This document shows positions 58,674 through 64,000 of a DNA stretch of 64,000 nucleotides, in pieces. Source of the stretch: Candidatus Rubrimentiphilum sp. (lineage in GTDB: Bacteria; Vulcanimicrobiota; Vulcanimicrobiia; Vulcanimicrobiales; Vulcanimicrobiaceae). Numbering within the stretch: position 1 is the first letter of the stretch; each line of letters begins with the position of its first letter. The translations under genes and the position numbers were made by a program. The stretch lies in assembly GCA_035710515.1 (NCBI GenBank), contig DASTDE010000001.1, forward strand, positions 744,001-808,000. Direction: 5' to 3'. The notes below the pieces were generated by a model. That model was not told where the DNA came from and did no database searches. It saw only the letters and a program-made list of their open reading frames with translations.

Positions 58674-60314
58674 ATGGCGATGAAAACGGCCTTCGATATA
58701 TTGCCGCTGGTTATCGGCGTTGTCGGTCACCGGGACACGCCCGCGGACGCGGAGGCGCCACTGCGCCGGCGGTTCGGCGAAGTTCTCGATCGCCTGCAGT
58801 CGGAGCACCCCGCAACGCCTCTGCTGGTCCTGACGGCACTGGCCGCGGGCGCGGATATTTTCGCGGCTGAAGAAGCACAGGCGCACGGGGTCGCCGTCAT
58901 GGCGTGTCTGCCGATGTCGCCGGAACGATTCGAAGAAGATTTCTCGCCGCCGCAGCGCGCGCGGTTCCACAAGGTGCTTGCCGGCTGTTGGGACGTTACC
59001 GTCCTCGGGACGTCGGAGAACCGCGAGCACGATTACATCGCTGCGACGACCTACATCGCATACTATTGCCAAATTCTGGTCGCGCTCTGGGACGGAAAAG
59101 CGGGGAGAGGGCCGGGCGGAACGTCGGACGCGGTTCGCCTTCGGACGACGGGCGTTTCGAATGTACGGACCGGCGCGATCGTGCCTTACGTGCCGGATAT
59201 CGGGCCGGTTTTCCACATCGTAACGCCGCGGGAAGGTCAGGCGGCGCCGGATGACGTTTTCGGGCTGCATGAAATTCATCCACGGCGCTTTAGCTCTGAC
59301 CGCCGCGGCGAGCGTGATTTCCGGGCCGCCATTGCGCATCTCGATTCGTTCAATCGCGACATCGCGCGGGAGCTGCGCCCGGAAGGCGATCGATTGACGG
59401 CGCTCATGAAACAAACCGACGCCGTCGCGAATCGCTTGCAGCGAGACAGCGTCCGGTTCATGCGCTTCGTTTATACGATCGGTTTTATCGCGGGCGCCGC
59501 GCAGATCGTGGAACTCGGGCCCGCCGGCGTAGCGATAAAAGCCGGCCTGCTATTTATTGCGTTTGCGTTTTTTGCGATCGCGCGCAGAAACGACTACGAG
59601 AATCGTTACCAAGATTGCCGGGCGCTGGCGGAAGGCTTACGCGTACAAAAAGCGTGGCGCTGCGCGGGCTTGCGCGATCGCCTGGTGGATGCGTCCTATC
59701 TACGCATGCAGCAAAGCGAACTGCAATGGATACGGCTGGCGCTGCGCACGGCATATTTGATTTTCGGCTCGGAAGAACCAATCAACGAGTCGCCCCGCCA
59801 TCCCGAATGTCTGGATTGGATTCGCGGGCAGTGGCGCTACTACTACAGCGCGAGCCGGCGCGAGGCGAAGCGCGATCGCCGGTATAAACGGCTGACGGCC
59901 ATCGCCACAGCTCTGGCAATAGTAATCTCCGGCGCGGCCGGAATCGCGCTTGCGGCCACAAGCGGTTTTCAACTCGGTCCTTTCCAATGGAGCGGCATAA
60001 CGATCCCGTGGGTCACCGCGAACAATCAGCTCGTCACGTATTTGGCCACCGTGCCGATGGCGCTCGCGGGTCTGATGGCGCTGCTGATGCGTTCGTTCTC
60101 CGAACACGAGGCGTACAGCGAAAATACGCGACGGTATCAACGCATGTTTGTCGTCTTCGATTTCGCACTCCGGCGCCTACATAAGATCTACGATCGAGGC
60201 TACGCGGGTGACGCGGCCGCAGTGATCGGGGAGCTCGGGCACGAGGCACTTACCGAACACGCCGATTGGCTAATTCTCCATCGCGAACGCCCGTTGAGCT
60301 TCATGCACGGCTAA
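58674..60314 (+). CDS. SLOG-domain protein with C-terminal membrane helices
   Basis: I start at ATG 58674 (546 residues); the 58647 start overlaps the TIR start. Residues 10-165 form a SLOG (Smf/LOG-like Rossmann) domain: VIGVVGHR (18-20), AAGADIFAAEEA (GAD 59-61), ALWDGKAGRGPGGT (WDG 139-141, GGT 148-150). The second half has about four membrane helices (around 262-305, 405-428 and 455-478) with an intervening AEGLRVQKAWRCAGL segment. SLOG domains bind NAD- or nucleotide-derived ligands and often couple to membrane effectors. A terminator follows. Confidence 0.85.
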   Translation: MAMKTAFDILPLVIGVVGHRDTPADAEAPLRRRFGEVLDRLQSEHPATPLLVLTALAAGADIFAAEEAQAHGVAVMACLPMSPERFEEDFSPPQRARFHKVLAGCWDVTVLGTSENREHDYIAATTYIAYYCQILVALWDGKAGRGPGGTSDAVRLRTTGVSNVRTGAIVPYVPDIGPVFHIVTPREGQAAPDDVFGLHEIHPRRFSSDRRGERDFRAAIAHLDSFNRDIARELRPEGDRLTALMKQTDAVANRLQRDSVRFMRFVYTIGFIAGAAQIVELGPAGVAIKAGLLFIAFAFFAIARRNDYENRYQDCRALAEGLRVQKAWRCAGLRDRLVDASYLRMQQSELQWIRLALRTAYLIFGSEEPINESPRHPECLDWIRGQWRYYYSASRREAKRDRRYKRLTAIATALAIVISGAAGIALAATSGFQLGPFQWSGITIPWVTANNQLVTYLATVPMALAGLMALLMRSFSEHEAYSENTRRYQRMFVVFDFALRRLHKIYDRGYAGDAAAVIGELGHEALTEHADWLILHRERPLSFMHG

Positions 60315-60349
60315 AAAAAGACGCCCCGCTTGCGCGAGGCGCCCTCTTT
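60313..60349. terminator. Terminator between the SLOG gene and the 60364 gene
   Basis: GACGCCCCGC-TTGC-GCGAGGCGCC forms a ten-base stem; the minus strand has seven T after it. It serves the minus-strand gene and may also stop the plus strand. Confidence 0.82.
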
Positions 60350-60363
60350 AGATGCTCTGCCTG

Positions 60364-60915
60364 TTAGTGGCCGGCTTGACGGCGAGCCGAAACGAGCTGT
60401 ACTTGAACCGTCGATCCTTGGCTGACAACCATGTTCGCACGGTTGTTCTTGGCGGTCAGATAACCGCCGGCCGCGCCGACGAGTCCGCCGCCGCTGGCGC
60501 CGTGGAATATCCACTTGCCGAGGATGTTACCAACAACCATGCCGCCGACCGCGCCGGCGACTTCCTTAAGCGTGTTGTTCTTGGTAACGGCGTTCCAGCC
60601 GGTCACGACTCCGACGATCGAATACGTCGTGCCGTTCGTGAGCACTAGCCGGTTCAGGGTGATGCGAAGCTGGGCCGGGCGGCCTTGTCCGGCGCTGACC
60701 ACTTTCGTGACCGTGCCGTACATCTTCGCATTGTAAATCCCGGCACCCGGAGCGCTCACGTTAGAGATGGACACCATCTCGCCGACGTAGGCATGTCCGG
60801 TGTCGATCGTCTGATTGATCTGGCCGCTGAGATTGGTCCCAGCCGACAATGCCAGGGCCGTTCCGCTAGCAAAGACCGCCAACACCAGGGCGGCCAAGGG
60901 TGAGATGACGCGCAT
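60364..60915 (-). CDS. Secreted glycine-zipper protein of unknown function
   Basis: The 183-residue protein has a signal peptide (LAALVLAVFASGTALA). A beta region (HAYVGEMVSISNVSAPGAG) is followed by a glycine-rich segment (VAGAVGGMVVGNILGKWIFHGASGGG) of the kind found in outer-membrane proteins. It is followed by a strong terminator and stands alone. Confidence 0.68.
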   Translation of the reverse strand: MRVISPLAALVLAVFASGTALALSAGTNLSGQINQTIDTGHAYVGEMVSISNVSAPGAGIYNAKMYGTVTKVVSAGQGRPAQLRITLNRLVLTNGTTYSIVGVVTGWNAVTKNNTLKEVAGAVGGMVVGNILGKWIFHGASGGGLVGAAGGYLTAKNNRANMVVSQGSTVQVQLVSARRQAGH

Positions 60916-61042
60916 GAACTACCTCTTTCTGGACGGGTTCCGCCTACTTAACGGTTTCCGCCCCAGATTGTTCCCACTATTGGGTCGGTTGCTCGCTTGT
61001 TCCCCGTCTCGGCCCAAAAACAACCAGGCGCCAGGCCCCGGG

Positions 61043-61333
61043 CTATACGGCAGCCTTCGAGCGCTCCGAGGTGGTCGGGTCGATCCGGTTTTTCACTTCG
61101 TTGACGGCGTTCGCCGGGAAACCGCCACGCTGCGCGTGTTCGCGCACTTCTTTCTCGCTCGGGGCGATATACACGCAATAGACTTTATTGCCGGTCACGT
61201 AACTCTCGACCCACTGAATCGACGGCCCCATGTCGCGCAGCACGCTGCAGCTCTTAGCCGAGATTGCCTGCAGCTCGTCGCCGGAAAGATCGCCGGCGTT
61301 GGGGATCTCGCGTTCGATAATGTATTTAGGCAT
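61043..61333 (-). CDS. DUF4242 small protein (SCO4226-like)
   Basis: The 96-residue protein begins MPKYIIEREIPNAGDLSGDEL and has WVESYVTGNKVYCVYIAPSEKEVREHA, the DUF4242 pattern. The SCO4226 relative is a nickel-binding protein. There is no signal peptide. It is next to the dienelactone hydrolase gene and on the same strand. Confidence 0.9.
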   Translation of the reverse strand: MPKYIIEREIPNAGDLSGDELQAISAKSCSVLRDMGPSIQWVESYVTGNKVYCVYIAPSEKEVREHAQRGGFPANAVNEVKNRIDPTTSERSKAAV

Positions 61334-61356
61334 GCGTAGCTAACCTCCAGTCGTCG

Positions 61357-62043
61357 TTAATGAAGTGTGTTTTTCCAAAACCTGACGGCCCGCTCCCACG
61401 ACAGTTGAGCTGCCGCGGCATCGTAATGTCCCAAGCCCGCGCTGCCCGGCGGATTCGGATTTGCGAATGCGTGCTTCGCGTCGTACCAGAAGAGCTCGTA
61501 AGAAACGTGCCCTTCCTTTAACCGCTCCTCGAGTTTCTCCACGCTCGCGGGCGCAAAAAAATCATCGTGCTTGGCAAAGTGGCATTGCAGCGGAATTTTG
61601 ATAGTCGCGGGGTCGCCGGCTTCGGGCGGCGGAAAACCGTAGAAGACGACGGCCGCGTCGGCTTCGGGGACATGCATCGCCACCAAGAGCGTCAACGCGC
61701 CGCCCATGCAATAGCCCGTCACGCCGGCTTTTCCGCCGGACTTCTTCAAGTGCTGGATTGCGCCGCGGACGTCATGGGTCGCCGCGTCGCCGAAATCAAG
61801 GCCTTCCATTAAATGGGTCGCTTCGTCGCCTTTGGCGGCGGTGCGTCCCCGAAAGAGATCCGGAACCAGTGCGCGATATCCCAGCTCGGCGTAGCGATCG
61901 GCGATGGCTGTCATGTCCGCAGTCACGCCCCACCATTCCGATATGACGACAATTCCGGGCGCGTTCTCGGGCGATTTCGGCGCCGCATAATATGCCGGCG
62001 TCGACTTCCCATCCGGACGCGTGCACTCGATCCTCTCTCCCAT
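61357..62043 (-). CDS. Dienelactone hydrolase family protein
   Basis: The 228-residue enzyme has the alpha/beta-hydrolase fold with Cys nucleophile in GYCMGGALT, Asp in AKHDDFFAP and His in YDAKHAFAN. VVISEWWGVTADMTAIADRYAELGYRALVPDLFRG is the family N-terminus. It hydrolyses lactones of catechol breakdown, or related esters in organisms without that pathway. It lies close to the DUF4242 gene and the DUF5069 gene. Confidence 0.93.
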   Translation of the reverse strand: MGERIECTRPDGKSTPAYYAAPKSPENAPGIVVISEWWGVTADMTAIADRYAELGYRALVPDLFRGRTAAKGDEATHLMEGLDFGDAATHDVRGAIQHLKKSGGKAGVTGYCMGGALTLLVAMHVPEADAAVVFYGFPPPEAGDPATIKIPLQCHFAKHDDFFAPASVEKLEERLKEGHVSYELFWYDAKHAFANPNPPGSAGLGHYDAAAAQLSWERAVRFWKNTLH

Positions 62044-62056
62044 GCGCGACCCTCCC

Positions 62057-62407
62057 TTAAATCGTGGCGCCTTCCTCCGAGTCTTGCCTGTCGAGGTTTT
62101 CGATTTTCTCCTTGAGCAGCCACTCGTTGGCGGCGCGGAGCCGTTCCTTCGTCGTGCGCGTCAGCAACCATTGATAGAGCGCATCGTCGGTGGTGTGAAC
62201 CTTAATGGCCGCGTCAAACTCGCCCGGGGTGATTCCCCAGCGGTCCATTACGCCTTTGTCCATCGGACACGGATAGATATAGTCGAAGATCGTTCCGGCG
62301 GCCGAAGCTCGCGCCTTGTCGTGAAGTCTGGCCAGCCAAAGCGCGTCGCCGATCGGGTCCCGGCCGCGCCGCGGAAAAGTCTTGCCGTCTCGAAAATCAG
62401 TTGCCAT
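62057..62407 (-). CDS. DUF5069 small protein
   Basis: I start at ATG 62407 (116 residues). TDFRDGKTFPRRGRDPIGDALWLARLHDKARA and DYIYPCPMDKGVMDRWGI match the DUF5069 pattern. Function is unknown. It is the first gene of the dienelactone hydrolase run. Confidence 0.82.
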   Translation of the reverse strand: MATDFRDGKTFPRRGRDPIGDALWLARLHDKARASAAGTIFDYIYPCPMDKGVMDRWGITPGEFDAAIKVHTTDDALYQWLLTRTTKERLRAANEWLLKEKIENLDRQDSEEGATI

Positions 62408-62472
62408 GGTGGCTGTAACCAAAACCGTGCGGACAGGGATGCAATGAAGCGGCCGTTTGCGAAAGGCGCCCT

Positions 62473-63153
62473 ATGACCGCATACGCACCCTCGGGGGCTT
62501 TGCCGGAAGAACCGCGCTGGCATGCGGCGCTGGCGGCGGTGGCCGCCGTGGTATTGTACACGACACTCCCGCCCAGGATCATCGTCGGCCCGCTGTGGCT
62601 GTTGCCCTTACTGGTCTTGGGAATTCTCATTCCGCTGCTCGTTTTGTCGCCGCACCGGCATCGCGAAGGCGAGTGGGCGCGAGTGGCGTCGATCGCACAT
62701 ATTGCGGTGCTCACCATTTTCAACATTGCGACGGTCGGACTGTTTATCTATCAGCTGCTGCATCGCAAGCACTCGTTTTCGGGCGAGCAGCTCCTGCTGG
62801 CCGCGATCGAGGTGTGGGTGACGAACATTCTGATCTATTCCTTGTGGTTCTGGGAGATCGACGGCGGCGGGCCGGCGGCGCGTTGTCATCAGAGTTTTGT
62901 GGACAATCCCCAACGCGGCGATTTCATGTTTTCGCAGAGTTTGCTCGATCCGGAGCTGCGCAAGCGATCGACCTGGCGGCCGCGCTTCATCGACTATCTT
63001 TTTCTCGCATTTACCAATGCCACCGCCTTCAGCCCAACCGATACCTTCCCGCTGACGGGACTCGCCAAGACGCTGATGATGGCGGAGGCTCTAACCGCGC
63101 TGGTAACGATCGCGATCGTGGCCGGACGCGCGGTGAATATGGTCGGCGGCTAG
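62473..63153 (+). CDS. Four-helix membrane protein, DUF1345-like
   Basis: The 226-residue protein has membrane helices near residues 18-60, 72-95, 105-125 and 195-220, and a charged loop with DGGGPAARCHQSF between the third and fourth. The C-terminal FLAFTNATAFSPTDTFPLTGLAKTLMMAEAL resembles DUF1345-type membrane proteins; this is a pattern match only. It converges with the DUF4239 gene with a four-base overlap. Confidence 0.7.
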   Translation: MTAYAPSGALPEEPRWHAALAAVAAVVLYTTLPPRIIVGPLWLLPLLVLGILIPLLVLSPHRHREGEWARVASIAHIAVLTIFNIATVGLFIYQLLHRKHSFSGEQLLLAAIEVWVTNILIYSLWFWEIDGGGPAARCHQSFVDNPQRGDFMFSQSLLDPELRKRSTWRPRFIDYLFLAFTNATAFSPTDTFPLTGLAKTLMMAEALTALVTIAIVAGRAVNMVGG

Positions 63154-63944
63154 GGCTCTAGCCCGCGGTTGTGCATGACCTGGTACGTGTGCATATACGC
63201 AACGGGCTGAATCGCGATGTCGCCACGGAACGGGTAGTCGAGCTCGGCGATGAGCATAAAGATGAGCGAAATTACAGCGGTGAGCGCGGCAACCATGATG
63301 TGCTGCGCGAACGGGCGATCGACTTTAAAGTAGAACGAGAAGAAGATGGTGATGAGTCCGACAGCCAGCATCGCCGACCATAAGACGTTGGGGATGCCGG
63401 TCATGTTGTCGCGGATGCGCTGGCGTCGAGCATCCAAGAAACGCGACGCAAACGCAAGCGCCTGGGACTGAATCAAGCCTGCCTGCGGGGTTGTCGCCTT
63501 CGTGTTCGCCACGATTGCTTGAAGACGGTAGGCAGCGTCGTGGGCGCGCAAACTTTCGCCGCCCTGTTTCATGAGCGGCCACTCTTCCGTCAGCAGCAGC
63601 GACATGTACTCGTCGACGCCGGCCTGAATTTGACCGCGCGACGGTTGCGGCAGGACGCTGGCTATGTGGTATAAGTCCGAGAGCGCTCCGGCCTCAACGA
63701 GCGTGTTTTGTCCGGCGTCATCGTAATCGTGCCACACGCCGGCTACCATAAAGGACATCATCACGGCCAGCACCGTTCCGAGCATTCCAAGAATCGATCC
63801 GGCAACGTCGTTGTGCGTGATCAGATCGTTGCGCGTTAAACGCTCGCGGGTCAGGTGCAATGCCAGGCCGGTGAGCGCGCATGATACGAGCACGACCGAC
63901 GGTATGAGGATCCACGCCGGTAGGGCGTAGACCCACGCCATCAT
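63150..63944 (-). CDS. DUF4239 membrane protein
   Basis: The 264-residue protein has four expected helices (near 10-30, 48-68, 193-215 and 219-240) and the DUF4239 hallmarks: NDVAGSILGMLGTVLAVMMSF, DYDDAGQNTLVEAGALSDLY and a C-terminal IAELDYPFRGDIAIQP. The family is bestrophin-like in layout and its role is not known. Its ATG overlaps the stop of the gene that enters from the right edge. Confidence 0.88.
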   Translation of the reverse strand: MMAWVYALPAWILIPSVVLVSCALTGLALHLTRERLTRNDLITHNDVAGSILGMLGTVLAVMMSFMVAGVWHDYDDAGQNTLVEAGALSDLYHIASVLPQPSRGQIQAGVDEYMSLLLTEEWPLMKQGGESLRAHDAAYRLQAIVANTKATTPQAGLIQSQALAFASRFLDARRQRIRDNMTGIPNVLWSAMLAVGLITIFFSFYFKVDRPFAQHIMVAALTAVISLIFMLIAELDYPFRGDIAIQPVAYMHTYQVMHNRGLEP

Positions 63945-64000
63945 TAGTAGCCGCCCTCGACGTTATGCATACTGTTCCACGCGTGTTGAAGGGCCGTCGG
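63944..64000 (-). CDS. C-terminal end of an unidentified protein (runs off the right edge)
   Basis: The minus strand reads in from the edge as PTALQHAWNSMHNVEGGY and ends with TAA at 63944-63946. The stop overlaps the DUF4239 start (TAATG), which supports translation coupling and a real gene. Eighteen residues are too few for a family call. Confidence 0.45.
   Translation of the reverse strand, partial: PTALQHAWNSMHNVEGGY

Overview
The window is a GC-rich, gene-dense stretch of bacterial chromosome. There are many ATGA, GTGA and TGATG overlaps, no gap above 300 bases without a gene or RNA, and no rRNA, CRISPR array, transposase or integrase. An unusual share of genes encode small secreted proteins with no clear family. 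A deep, poorly cultured lineage such as Eremiobacterota (WPS-2) would fit the gene mix, but nothing here proves it. At least three promoters look able to give leaderless mRNAs.

Layout. 0-5.6 kb (minus strand): pepA, a serpin, a secreted unknown, panB and a protein with three LCCL domains that runs off the left edge. 5.65-7.8 kb: purM followed by a GNAT-PurN fusion. 7.9-10.7 kb: unknown secreted proteins and an aldo/keto reductase. 10.7-19.2 kb: a complete arginine cluster, argB facing argF-argR-argG-argH-argC-argJ-argD, with an ARG box in the argB/argF gap. 19.2-25.2 kb: PEP-mutase family enzyme, CPBP protease, orphan peptide-binding lipoprotein, tsaD and an amidohydrolase. 25.2-28.3 kb: a large secreted HEVAH protein and a Gln-rich small protein. 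28.3-32.9 kb (minus): thrS, a lipoprotein, an MFS carrier, a DUF5063-like protein and a 39-residue Pro-rich peptide with its own consensus promoter. 33-34.5 kb: aldo/keto reductase and YihY/BrkB. 35.3-38.2 kb: an arsenic operon, arsR, a 29-residue Cys-rich miniprotein, aquaglyceroporin, arsC and a DHA2 carrier. 38.2-43.4 kb: a MEDS sensor, a receiver protein, an acidic miniprotein and tandem retropepsin-like proteins, of which one has lost both catalytic motifs. 43.4-57 kb: BI-1, tRNAs, topoisomerase IB, TPR, Vgb-like, cupredoxin, isochorismatase, YdeI, a frameshifted phosphoesterase, TonB, CsaA. 56.9-60.3 kb: a phage-type endonuclease VII beside tRNA-Phe, then a divergent TIR-membrane / SLOG-membrane pair with 18 bases between start codons. 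60.3-64 kb: small stress or metabolic enzymes and membrane proteins.

A family of dispersed repeats with the words 'GTCATCCTGAGGTATCGAAGG' or 'TTCGACAGGCTCACCATGAC' (each partly conserved) lies at seven or more gene boundaries. In several cases it supplies the start codon or the first codons of the next gene.

Best candidates for something undescribed are the Cys-rich miniprotein in the ars operon, the TIR/SLOG divergent pair, and the promoter-equipped 39-residue peptide gene.
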